This document shows positions 45,126-56,071 of a stretch of 64,000 nucleotides of DNA, piece after piece; the stretch's first letter is position 1, and each line of letters opens with the position of its first letter. The translations under genes and the position numbers were made by a program. The notes below the pieces were generated by a model, which saw only the letters and a list, made by a program, of their open reading frames with translations, did not search any database and was not told the origin of the DNA. Origin of the DNA: Meandrina meandrites (lineage: Eukaryota > Cnidaria > Anthozoa > Scleractinia > Meandrinidae); contig OY855905.1 in NCBI GenBank assembly GCA_963693305.1, forward strand, positions 24,851,937 through 24,915,936, written 5' to 3'.

Positions 45126-46918
45126 CTTCTTACCATTCCGTTCACATTCTGGTTTCAGCATTTGAGACCGGTACACGTTCATTCATGCACAAACCAATAT
45201 TAAAGTTAAATGCACTTCGCTAAGCTGTGATTATTGCTAGTTCGTTAATAAAATGAAACGCTTAATTAGAATGAAGAAGAAGGAAGTCTTCCAGTGTGAC
45301 TCATTATCATGCAAAATCTTTTTAAGCGACCCTTTTTGCAAGTATTTTAAAGGCGCTTTGTCACGGGGTTTAAGGGATTTTTGAACAGATCATTAAAATT
45401 TGTATTTGTGGTATAGGAAACCTAAACATAATTGGCCATTTTTATTAACAATTGCTATATTAGAACACTTAAACCTTTAACTTGATTGCAACTTCAAATA
45501 TTAAAGCTTAACTTTACAAGTTTTTTTCTGAACGTCTTCAAAAGCCTTAGTTTGATTTCTATCTCCAAATTTAGGTCATATCTTCCTTAAGATGTTCAAA
45601 GATAATGTGTTTCATGGGTAAAGTTGCCTACGACTAATTTCAGAACAGTTTAGATCAAAAATCTGCGAAATCCCCGTGGCGTAGCTCCTTAATAATAATA
45701 ATAACGAATTTTTAAATAATAATAATAACGAATTTTTAAACAGGATGGCCCTTAAAACTGGATGGCTCTTAAAACTGACATTTAACAGGATGGCTCTTAA
45801 AACTGACGCTTTAAGAGAAGAGTAAGGATTTCTTGAATCGACACACAGCCCCACCAGGGTAGCATAACCTCCGGTCGGGGAGGGCTGAGGACATTTTCAG
45901 ATGATAATTAATGTTTATGGCTTTCTCCATATAAAAGTTGAGGTAAGCTGTGTTGCATGTCTAAATGCTTTGAAGACAGAAATATGAATCCCGTAACGTT
46001 GTGCTAATTACTTCACTATTTTTCTTAGCTCGTGCAAAGCCACATTTTTTTCGCTACTTTTTATTACTTTAGCTAATCAGGCGTAAAGATCAAAACAAAT
46101 GCGGCCGAAGGGCAAACAACTAATTAGAAAACCAGAGACAAATTATAGACGCTAAATTATAATCTTTATTAAGCCAGTTTAAACGTTGTTTTAGAGAAGT
46201 TTAATGACAATAATAAAGTTTAAATACCAAATTTTGAAAATTCAAACTTTTGTGACGAAATATTCTGAAGGTGTTCATCAATCACGTAGTCTGCAAGAAA
46301 TATACTACATCAATAAACTTTGACATGATCTATTATATTCATCAAACATGAAGGCTGCCTGCCGGCTGTCCTTAATTTAACAACTTTATTAAACCTTCGG
46401 AATTGAATAGAGCCAACGTTATGTAAAACATTTTAGACTCTTGGACCAAATAAAGCAATTTAGTGACTTGAAGAACATCCATCCAGGCATCTTCTACATG
46501 TACATATGCCTGCATGGCTTGGATGGTTTTGAAACATTTTGATTCGTCATTTCATTTAACCCGCATATGTGAACAATCTGTTCCTCTTTTCACGGCAGGT
46601 TCTCAAGTCATACGTACATCGCCGTGTACTCAAAATGTTACTCCATGTTTTTTACTCCCGGGGACTTACTTATATCACGCTGGATAGTATAATAACAAGT
46701 CCATTATCTTATAGCATTAGTCGCGAACATCTTATTTTCCTTTTGTAGAACAGCTCGAATGTAAGTGTCATACTTCCACACACACATTTGGTCACTGTAT
46801 TAGCTAGAAGAGTCAAGTAGATGTCAAACTATGAAATCAATAATGGGAAGATTCGATTTCTGTGACATGCAATCTATAGCCGTCCTCTGTGTTTGTTAAT
46901 ATAACTTTGAATAAAATC
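45126..46918. other. non-coding, degraded duplication remnants
   Basis: 45175-45270 matches 40830-40930, and 45395-45690 matches 31560-31860. 45690-45800 has tandem units (AATAATAATAACGAATTTTTAA twice; GGATGGCTCTTAAAACTG about three times). No gene recognised. Confidence 0.5.
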
Positions 46919-47353
46919 TCAAGGTCCAGAACAGCGCTTTGATAAAGGTGTATGTAGTGTTTTGGGATGTTCTTTTACTCCACAAGCGTCAGCAAATCTG
47001 ACTCTTCTCTGTGGTGAGTTTTCTTCCCCGCGTACAGACTGCGAATTACTGCGCTGAATGGACGAAGCTTCTGTATTTTGCTCGACTTCTCCTTCAGCGA
47101 ATACTAAGAGTGGTTCAGATCTGCTTCGTTTCCTCTGACGTACCTTCGGTATCGTAGTCGGCTTTTCGACGCGTTGATTGTAAGCTTGAACAAGATTAGG
47201 ATCACTGTTGCACAAGTGGCCATCTTGAAGCCTCTTAATGTTGTGGAAGATAAGAGTGAAAGCATGATCCATGTCTTTGTCGTAACTGTCATGGTTGCTT
47301 CGTCTTCTAGGTGAACAGTTGTTCATGTTTTGGGATCGTTTGTGGTCCCTCAT
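46919..47353 (-). CDS. array gene 6: small putative PP1-docking protein, FAD subtype
   Basis: 144 residues from MRDHKRS at 47353; the ATG follows GTTACAGCTGTA, a possible acceptor. Helix at 24-44 (Tyr24; FTLIFHNIKRLQDG). RKRSRSEP at 74-81 contains RSRSEP, an exact fit to the mode-1 14-3-3 pattern R-S-x-S-x-P. RRVRFADACG at 116-125 fits the RVxF docking motif and closely resembles the RVxFAD form in PPP1R3 glycogen-targeting PP1 subunits, but no carbohydrate-binding domain follows; the protein ends after a short basic tail (LSKRCSGP). Shares the MRDH-type start and HNIKRLQDG with the next two genes. A minus-strand TATA-like TTATAAGTA lies about 75 bp upstream. Confidence 0.7.
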   Translation of the reverse strand: MRDHKRSQNMNNCSPRRRSNHDSYDKDMDHAFTLIFHNIKRLQDGHLCNSDPNLVQAYNQRVEKPTTIPKVRQRKRSRSEPLLVFAEGEVEQNTEASSIQRSNSQSVRGEENSPQRRVRFADACGVKEHPKTLHTPLSKRCSGP

Positions 47354-50125
47354 TACAGCTGTAACATTATGTCCTCTCTTAGTACCAGTGGCTTTGCTTG
47401 AATGACTTGCTTGCCTCGATCACGTACTTATAATTAAAATCGAACGCGTGGAGTTATTTGTGGGAAACCTATTGTGTCCCATCCAATCAGATGCGAGATC
47501 AAGCGGTCTTTAAACAAAGTGAAAAATTGCAGCTACAAGTCACGAAACCATTTGACGTTTTCTTTACTCTTCCAAATATACTTACTTAAACTATTTCAGA
47601 TTTGTTTTGCAAAAGGGAGGAACCAGTAAGTGAAACTAAAAATGCTGTGCGAGAATGTTTGTATTACGGCTTGAAAGTCTCATACACGTCAAGCGCTATT
47701 TTTATTAAATAATCCGTAACCTTCAATATGTTTTAAAGACCTCAAGCTAGCACGTTCTTGCGTGTTTCAGGCTATGTAGTCTGTTTTGACATGATCCAGT
47801 CTATTTCATGAACTGTTCCGTCATTTTCCTCTTGTCTTGGTGAATGCTTAACTTGAAATAGCCTAACTTGAACTTAAACTGATCAATGCTTAACTTGAAC
47901 TGTGAAAAAGAGAAAAGCATTTTACATTTCATCACGATTTTGTCAAAGTCTCAATAGTTTTCGTAGACATTCGGAGCCGAAGACGCACGCTCAGATTCCC
48001 TTATATGTGAAAACTACTGGGATAGATCATAAAAATATAGCCAGCATGACGTGATTTTCTGACCTTTAAGAATTATCTTTACACCCATCCTTTCCGAAGG
48101 GCAACGGCAGCGGTGTTCTTGTCACGTATATGCTGGGCCAACACACGCAAAAAGACGTCAATATACAGATTAGACCTTTATACAAACAAACAGTGTAGCT
48201 TATGTCCCTGCTTCTTAGCTAGCATTGTGTCATACTTTAATCTGATTGAGGTAAGATTTATGCAGCATTAGGTTGGTGATGACTCATGAAGTGATGATCC
48301 TCTCTCGTTTGTCGTTGATGTTTAATTAAGAGCAATAATGCTACTTTATTTTAAAGAACTTACATCTCAAAAAGTGTTGGTTGTGTACTAGGTTTTGCTA
48401 TGTCCACGCACGGCAGCTCCAAACATATTAAGGCAGTTTACTACTCGTGTGTTTTCATCCTTTTTCTTCTACGAAAGAGGGTAGTACGGGTTTCGACATT
48501 TTGTATTAGATGAACACTTTTTACTTTAGAAAGGGCCAACGGACAACACATATACAGTACAATACAATTTTCTATTTAAACAAACAAGAAACGGCGACCA
48601 TATTGGTGTACCAAGCCATTTCTCGTTGAATTAAAGCAAATATCGTCTTATGTTTTAGTAAACCAATAATATGGCCACTGATCACGTGAGTTGAAACGCT
48701 CTATTGTCTATTCTAAAGTATTTGACACTTCCAGGGACCCTTGTATGCCTAGGACGGGGTTGGAGGGTGGATGGGGTGGAGCAGGCCGGCATGTTCCTCT
48801 GTCCTCAAAGGATGCAGTGGATGTATACCAAATATATGGATGTATGGATGCAGTCATATGCTGCTAATTGACCTGTTGCTAAGAATGACTTCATCGCTGT
48901 ATAATTTCGCGGTCACGTTGAAGTCCGAAAACGCCGAAGATAATACCTATTTTTTTTTCTATAAAAATGCTTCTTTTAGCTGCCTAGCTGAAGAAACAGC
49001 GTAACCGTCCTGGGGCCCATTTTAATCCCACGAACCTTTTCGGGCCCGTAGAGGCATTTTTAGTTATCTGCATCTTAAAGGCAGAGAAGTGTATAGGCCT
49101 GAAATTTTATATGAAGGGAACCTCTGTTCACATTAAAAATATTATGGAATTAAACAGCTGCGTAACCATAAGGTTCGAGATATTGCTATGGCTTTTCGAG
49201 TGTGAAAACTTTTCGGGACCTTCGAGAAACGGGCCCATGGAACGTGCATGAAAAATTGCTTTTTCTCCAAAAAAAATTAAATTGTTTTCTGTCCAAAGTT
49301 GTGTTTTTTATAGGTGAAAAAAACTCAGGTATGGTTGTATCAAATTAAACAATTTTGTTCATAGCTACCAATGAAAAAATACTGAGAGAAATGAGTATAT
49401 ATATATTACCGCAGAATGCTCAATATTAACTTACAGTACTTTTAACTTCTGACAACAAAATTAATGAAGATTTTTCCTATATTGGAAGCGTTTCCATATC
49501 ACGGCTTGCGAAATAATGTACGCAGATTTGGCAATTTGATGGGATACGGAGACAATAGATCTCGCTTCGGCGGATCAAGACTCAAAATAAACTCAATAGC
49601 AATGTCTGGAACTCTACCCTCTTGATGTAGTCTTCAACTACTCTACAAGTTTGGTACTCTCGTGAAGGGTGTTTCGTCTTTTGCGACGTACTCAGACTGT
49701 CCCTCAAATCGAAAGGAATGCTAAAATACGGTTAATTAAAACAATCCGCGGCTTTCAACTCTCCCGAAAAAATTGATAAAGACAAATTGATTTTGCTTTA
49801 GTGGCTAATTTAAGATGATGTTGACTGCAAGTAATATTTTTATTGATATGTTTTGCATAGGTGTTATCACGCGCATAACAGTTTTGACTCGTCAGTAATA
49901 TGTATATGATAATAACAGTTGAGTTTGGATCTTTTGCAGTAAATGAACACTTCGAACGTCAAAACCAAAGCCATTAAATTAGTTACGGAATGTTGCGTTC
50001 TTGACAATATAACAAATTATGCACAATGATTCTGTGAAACTAAGATGCTTTTTTGTATCAGCAACCTGTCTTCGTTTTAAGTCTACACTCGTAAGCTGTG
50101 TTGACCCCTTGAGCAACACTGAGCG
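47354..50125. other. spacer between array genes 6 and 7
   Basis: No gene recognised. Includes a patch of repeated GCTTAACTTGAA phrases at 47855-47905. The plus-strand frame at 48771-49004 has no recognisable motif. Confidence 0.4.
47424..47432 (-). promoter_or_regulatory. TATA-like element upstream of array gene 6
   Basis: Minus-strand TTATAAGTA about 75 bp before the start codon. It is the clearest TATA-like box ahead of any array gene; no comparable element is evident for most others, so treat as tentative. Confidence 0.25.
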
Positions 50126-50431
50126 TTAAAAGCCAGGGCCAAGCGAGGATGAGATTTGATGCGAGTTCACACTCTCGCTCTCGTTTCATAGCCTGAAACT
50201 CTCATGCACTCTCATCGAATCGCATGTGCTCTCACCGACTTGAACGTGATCAAATTTTTCATGAGAGTCGATGAAATTACGCGTCGCTCTTGATCTCTTG
50301 ATGGACCCTCGACGACTGTCGTTCTCGTTTGGCTCGAGCTGATGATAGTCGATTAGAGTTGACGAAAACTCACACGAGATTCAACCCTCATCAACTCCCA
50401 TCCTCGTTTCATCGTTTGGCCCGGGCTTTAA
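50126..50431. mobile_element. MITE with TTAA target duplication
   Basis: Flanked by TTAA at 50126-50129 and 50428-50431. Termini AAGCCAGGGCCAAGCGAGGA and, inverted, AGCCCGGGCCAAACGATGAA. The interior is built of CTCATCGAC/ACTCTC-type short words. A TTAA duplication is typical of piggyBac-type transposition. About 300 bp, non-coding. Confidence 0.8.
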
Positions 50432-50655
50432 TTCCTGTTTACGCAGCATGAGGCAATCACTGACTAAGAGTATGATGCTTCTCCCCCTGTATGGAATGCG
50501 TGCCAATCACAGGTTATTTCCAGGCCCATCAACATGGGAATACCGAGCTCCAGTTGTTATCCGAACCGTTGTAATGTACATTTCAATTTATAATCCGTTA
50601 AAACAATTCGATTTATGCAACTCCTAGAATAACTAGTTTTGCCCCGGAAGCAATA

Positions 50656-51120
50656 TCAACTCTCTTTTGTAACAACAATAAGAGGTTGTAGATCTGACCA
50701 AGGTCGTTTGGTTAGCGGTAGAGGTTTGCGTTTGTCTTTTGCTGCATAATCATCGGCGAATCTGACTTTTCGTCTCTGTAATGGACTAGCGTCAGTGCCA
50801 CAAAAGGACCCAGATTTAGGACGAGGGCCAGAGAGCTCCACATGTTGCGCCGTTTCTTTTTCTGTAAGTCCATCAAATGAAGGGTCTGACCTGCATCGTG
50901 TTCGCTGAAAAGGCACCTTCAGTGCCATAGCCGGCTTTATCTCCGGTTGAACGTCGCTTTGGTCAAGGCTCGGGGCACTGTTGCACAAGCGGCCATCTTG
51001 CAGCCTTTTGATGTTGTGGAAAATAAGAGTAAAAGCGTGATCCATTTCTTTGTCGTAGTTTTTATGTTTTCTAGACGAGCAATTATCCATTTTTAACGAA
51101 TCTCCTTTATGGTTTCTCAT
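50656..51120 (-). CDS. array gene 7: small putative PP1-docking protein, FAD subtype
   Basis: 154 residues from MRNHKGD at 51120. Helix at 22-42 (Tyr22; FTLIFHNIKRLQDG). RCRSDP at 75-80 is the basic Ser-x-Pro motif. RRKVRFADDYAAKDK starting at 116 is the RVxF-type motif with the FADD extension. The tail (LPLTKRPWSDLQPLIVVTKES) is longer than in gene 6. No signal peptide or membrane segment. Alignable with genes 6 and 8 over nearly the whole length, which marks these three as one subgroup produced by tandem duplication. The role as PP1/14-3-3 adaptor is inferred from motifs. Confidence 0.7.
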   Translation of the reverse strand: MRNHKGDSLKMDNCSSRKHKNYDKEMDHAFTLIFHNIKRLQDGRLCNSAPSLDQSDVQPEIKPAMALKVPFQRTRCRSDPSFDGLTEKETAQHVELSGPRPKSGSFCGTDASPLQRRKVRFADDYAAKDKRKPLPLTKRPWSDLQPLIVVTKES

Positions 51121-52324
51121 ATCTTATTTTCGGATCTTCGCCTTCTTCAAGTTGTTGAGATGAATCGTAGAAAAGTGTGTGTGTTTACTGCATAACCATA
51201 ACAAAAGCTACACGCTTTTGTATCCTATTGACTAATTCCCTCTTGAGGTTACGTCAACAAACGCTATAATTTAAAGCAATAACGTGTCAAATGCATACCT
51301 TTGATTGTTTTATTAAACATAACACAATGCATGCCTTTGCGTAACGTTTTGAGCTTCGGGGCATGTCGCACAAATTAAAATCGTTGTAGAAAAGGTCCGC
51401 AATTCTTTTTCTTCTTTTATCTACTGTGGTTATACTATTCATCACCTCCATATATATGATACTATTAATAATGTAAATTCTAGTATCTCCTGTATCTGTT
51501 TCCTCGTTCCAATTCTTAGAAATGATTTTGCGCGTGATGCTGACATGACTCATTGTTACTGCCTTGTCATGCTATATTTTAATTAATTTCAATCATGCGA
51601 GAAGACGAGCGGTGGAGAAAGCAATTAATCCAAAAACTAACCTAGTTCGAATGACTGTTTTGACATTGTAATAAATATAATACATAAATATAATAACAAA
51701 GCAAGGAGACCATAACCAGGAGCGTATTAAATTGGCCAGACTCCGCGTTCTTGGTGCTGATCCTGGGACGAGATTGCGGCAGTCTCACCAAGATTTAGTA
51801 CTGCTTGAAAATCCTATAAAGGTGTTGCTGTTAATTGGAAATCCAATAATAGTTGCCTAACCTTGCTAAAACGCACTGTTTTGGTCACGAAAGTTGTTTA
51901 AGTGGCTATGGAAAGAAGTGGTCTAAAACTTGAAAACGTCGGGCTGACGTTTTCAAGTTTGACAGTGTTACATGGAGGAAAATCACTAAAAAGACCATTG
52001 ATTTTCGTTAGTGCACATCTAAGGGAGTGGATTTACGCGTTTTGTTGATTAGTGAGTGCCCCTCTACAAATCTACCATATTTTACAAAAAAACTAAGAAG
52101 ACCTCTCGTGATACTGCTTCTTAAAATGTACAATGTTTAACTTTACCGGCTTTTTTCCGGCTGACCCGTTCCGATTTTATACTTGCTCCTTTTTCTTTCG
52201 TTTTTCTCGGTCTTTTCATTCTCGCTACCTTCTACTCTTTACACCCTTTCCAGGTGCTGGAAAATTTTGGTCTAAATCACTAATAAACTCTGGAAATGAA
52301 ACCTTAATCGATTAAAAGCCGGCA
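51121..52324. other. spacer between array genes 7 and 8
   Basis: No gene recognised. A short inverted phrase AACTTGAAAACGTCGGGCTG/ACGTTTTCAAGTTT near 51925-51960 forms a hairpin. Confidence 0.4.
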
Positions 52325-52540
52325 TTGGCCTATTTTACCACTAATTTTGCACCAAAAACTGATCATGCTATTTTTGTAGATTAGCCCGTGAGAATGCAGT
52401 CGATATTCATAACGGAAAGTCGAGTGGAAAGACCCACTCTATCTGTATTGGTTGCTTATTAGGATCTATCACAAAATCCGCTGTCATGCAAATTTATGAC
52501 GTCACAAGCGGTTCAATGATGTCGACAAAAGTCGACTTTA
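52325..52540. repeat. dispersed repeat, inverted relative of 25.95-26.19 kb
   Basis: Shares TTGGCCTATTTTACCACTAA, TTTTGCACCAAAAACTGATC and ATGACGTCACAAGCGGTT with the reverse complement of 25951-26185. Confidence 0.65.
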
Positions 52541-52982
52541 GCAACAAAAGAGTTAAAGGAGCTATATGACAATAATTTAGGTTATGTTTTGCATTGTGGA
52601 AAATTACCGTTAAGTCGATGGAAGTCTCGACAATGTGGAAAGATGAGAGCTTTTTTAAAAGCTCAAAAATTAGGCTCAAATTTTGAAAGATTTGAGCCTA
52701 ATTGTTCAACATGGACAAAATGTGATACAAAAACATAACATTCATTTTAATTTGTTATTATACACTATATGCACTACACAGGTCGCTCATCAATTTTTGA
52801 GCCTGGGCGCACCGTATGTTATCTATGTATGCTAGTTGTCAGGGGCTTCTGACCGTGATACCTGCGCTTATAACGCTTAATAACCGCTCTTTTTGATTTC
52901 TTGTTCAGTATCGATTTTGTGACAGCGGTATTGGCTATGCAATTGCATATCGCCACCCACTCTATCCTTGTAACTCGGCTGT

Positions 52983-53474
52983 TTAATTTGAATTGCTTCG
53001 TCCATTTGAAAGACTGTCGCCTTTCATTTCAAAACAATGCCTGTTTGAAGGTCTGACCATGGTCGTTTGTCGGGTTAAACCCGACCGCTGAACTTGTTCT
53101 TTTGCTGTGTAATCATCGGCAAATGTGACTTTTCGTCGCTGCGATGATGGATTAGCTTCACTGGTGAACGACTGAGATTTAGGACGAGTGTCCGACACCT
53201 TCATGTGCTGTTGAGCACTTCCTTCTGTGAGCCTATTTAAGGGGTCTGTGCTGGCTCGTGGTCTCTCCAAAGGTAACTTTAATGTACTCGCTGGGTTCAT
53301 CTCCGCGTCATCAGGTGTGATGAGGCTAGATGCACTGTTAAACAAATGGCCATCTTGCAGTCTTTTAATATTGTGGAAAATCAGAGTGAACGCTTGATCC
53401 ATTTCTTTCTCGTACTTGCCATGTCGTCCAGGCCTGTGGTTTTTCATTTTTTGGGAACGCATGTGATCTCTCAT
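52983..53474 (-). CDS. array gene 8: small putative PP1-docking protein, FAD subtype
   Basis: 163 residues from MRDHMRS at 53474; this ATG matches the starts of genes 6 and 7, and the few in-frame codons before it lack an ATG. Helix at 21-41 (Tyr21; FTLIFHNIKRLQDG). RASTDP at 73-78 is the central motif with Thr in place of the phospho-Ser. RRKVTFADDYTAKEQ from 113 is the RVxF-type motif with FADD extension and Thr at the variable position. The tail is the longest in the family, Ser/Asn-rich, ending SNGRSNSN. This is the rightmost array member; next to it comes a spacer and then the multicopper oxidase on the same strand. Confidence 0.7.
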   Translation of the reverse strand: MRDHMRSQKMKNHRPGRHGKYEKEMDQAFTLIFHNIKRLQDGHLFNSASSLITPDDAEMNPASTLKLPLERPRASTDPLNRLTEGSAQQHMKVSDTRPKSQSFTSEANPSSQRRKVTFADDYTAKEQVQRSGLTRQTTMVRPSNRHCFEMKGDSLSNGRSNSN

Positions 53475-55244
53475 TACGTTGTTATTCAAATCTGAGCGTC
53501 GGTATCTTTCTGATAATAACGTGCATAGTGAAACACGTTTTTTCAGCGTATTAGTGCATCAGCGAAAACCGCAAGCTTATCTATAACATAAAACAATGCT
53601 CTCTTGAGATTACGTCAAAAAAGAACACTTCAGTTGATGAATGTGCTCCGTATTTTAGACCCAGCTCTACTTAGTGGCTGTTGGTGCGTGCCAAAACATA
53701 TGCAGTTTCCTCTCCACACTGAGCCCACACTACTCGTGGGCCCGCGGCATCGCCTGTCGCCGCTCGTAAATGGCGCTATATTTGCACTCGACTTCGAAGG
53801 TTTTAGAGAAATATAAAGAAATCTCGTAGTCTTTAATCACTAGTTACTTATATTTTCAAATCTTCCAATTTAAACATTTTTATGTTGGTACGTGGGGTAG
53901 CTCATGCATCATCTATGCAAAATCTGGCTATTAGTGCTTAATTGGCCATAAAACGTTTATGTTTCATGCCAAACATGAGAGACAGTGTTTTATCGGGACA
54001 TCCAAACACCATGAAGAGAGTTGAAAATACGACGCGCAGCAGAGTATTTTTGACGAAATTCGAGGTGTTTGGATAGCTGATGAAACACTGCCTCAAGTGT
54101 TTGACATATCTTCTCAATCGAAACAAAAACTAAGGAGTAAACGGAGAAATAAAGTCATCAAAATCTATGATGAATTATTAATGAGTTTGAGAAGCACTAT
54201 AACGTCATTTGACTCCATACCAGCGCTTATTCCTTCAAAAATAACGTTTCTCCTTTGTTTTTCAAACTTTTCATTACGTAATTGTCTCATTTTGGACTTT
54301 ACAGTATACTCCCTACCACGTCACAAAATGAGATCAACGATGAAATTCAGTAATATAATAGTTATATGACGTACATAGCCAACGCAGCAATTTTTTTACC
54401 CTTTGGTCTGTGGTAAATGTCTAATTGTATAAGGGACTGTGCAATAATTTTTTTTCAGAAGGGTGGTCGTAAAACGAGAAGGGTGGCAGAGTGTAACGGA
54501 ATACACCGAGAGAGAAGGGGGGAATGTCTAAATTATTCAGAGAAAAGAAAGGGGTGATAACTAACTTACGAAATTACACGTTTATTTTTCTTGTGGTGTA
54601 AAATGTATGGAATAGAAAACAGAGGGCATTGCACGTGATTATGTCATGTTTTAAGTTATTTTATCTTTCACCAGTCCTGTCCATTTTCTGCCTTCTTGTC
54701 AAGCTGGTTTGCATAAAAGCCCGAAGACCGCTATCTTAGCTGCTCCACGGAAGCAGTTGCACCTTAAGGTGGCCCGCGGGTTTCTGAAGCCTTCTTTTTT
54801 TAATAAAACGCGATTATTTTTAATATGCCAGAGTGAAATTTTTTGTCGGAATGACCTCAAACAAGTTCACTCACAGCAAATTACATGATAGTCCAAACCG
54901 TAGATTTTACAAAATAACGACTTCTAGGATTTCTTTCTTAAAACTGCTATATTGTTCTGTCCGTCTCATGGAGGCCGGGAAAGACCAAAATTACGAAAAC
55001 ACGACAATTGCAGGAGTAAACCCGTTTGTTCTATTTGTGCAGTTAACCAGGTGGTGGCGGGTATGTTTAACAACTGTAATATGTTTTCTTTTATAAAATC
55101 ATTTGCGTAAAAAACTACACCGATGCCGGTTCTTTGAAATCCAATTGCACACTGAGCTTTCGTTTCTGCAAATTCTTGCAGGTGCAATATGCGGTTTTCT
55201 TTGGATTTCCACAACCAGTAAAACCAAGCTGCTAACTTTAGAGA
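53475..55244. other. spacer between array and multicopper oxidase
   Basis: No gene recognised; several short frames on both strands without family motifs. Confidence 0.4.
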
Positions 55245-55318
55245 AGCCTGCGAATACAGCCGCCTCTCATCGCTCCCAGCCGGCCGGGAGTGATGAGAGG
55301 CGGCTGTATTAGCAGGCT
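55245..55318. repeat. 74-bp near-perfect palindrome
   Basis: AGCCTGCGAATACAGCCGCC to CGGCTGTATTAGCAGGCT: the two halves are reverse complements with very few mismatches and almost no loop (centre CAGCCGGCCGGGAG). Probably a tiny foldback element; AGCCTGC-type ends recur at 59.24 kb. Confidence 0.85.
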
Positions 55319-55878
55319 AACTTAAGAGATTCTTTTTAATATCTGAAGTGCTGGCGCAGGGTCACATCAATGAAATGTGGAACCAAACAAACAAAGCTCA
55401 GAAAGGTCTATTATGGCACTTTACGTGTCGAATGTAAGCTACCTTAGCTTTTAAGTAGACCTTAATTAAATTTGGAGACGTCAACTTAAGTTGCTTGCAT
55501 GTTTGCATGTTTTCTTCACCCAAGCTACCGTTTTGCTTATGGTGGACTCTTTTCAGGGATGGGTTACGTACTGCATTAGCTTTTCCTGTTTCAACGCATG
55601 CGCAATTGCTTTGTATGTTGAGCAACAATATATCAAATGGTATATCAGGGTCAACCCAACGCCACAAAGAGATCAGAGCTGAAACAATGACGTGAAGCGG
55701 AGTTTTTCAGTCGAGAAATGACATTGACAGAATCTATGATAATAATGGTTTGTCTGAAACTTTTCAAACCTCTCATGGTAAAACAATTAAATACAATTAA
55801 AGATTTGTGTATTCGTGCATCTTAAATACTATGCTTTAATAATAACACGTTTATGAAATGTAGTGCATATAGATTTGG

Positions 55879-55884
55879 TTTATT
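55879..55884 (-). terminator. candidate poly(A) signal of multicopper oxidase
   Basis: Minus-strand AATAAA about 190 nt past the stop codon at 56072, a usual distance for a short 3' untranslated region. Confidence 0.45.
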
Positions 55885-55981
55885 GTGTAAGAAAAACAAA
55901 CTAACACAACAGATATCGGACCCATTACTTTCCAATATGTTATAACACAACTTACGACTTTTAGTCGTAATTTCTTTCGCT

Positions 55982-56036
55982 CCACCCCCCCCCTCCCCCC
56001 CCCCCCCCCTCCATAACGGGAGAATGGAGGGGGAGG
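55982..56036. repeat. poly-C / poly-G tract
   Basis: A C-run broken by single T residues, followed by a GGAGGGGGAGGGG stretch that can pair back to it. On the minus strand it lies just downstream of the multicopper oxidase stop, inside the likely 3' untranslated region, and the G-rich strand could form a quadruplex. Confidence 0.8.
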
Positions 56037-56071
56037 GGAAACAACGTGCAAGCATAACATGGATCATAATT

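Noticed and set aside
55822..56067. Minus-strand Gly-rich frames
   Set aside because: Produced by the poly-C/G tract in the multicopper oxidase 3' region.
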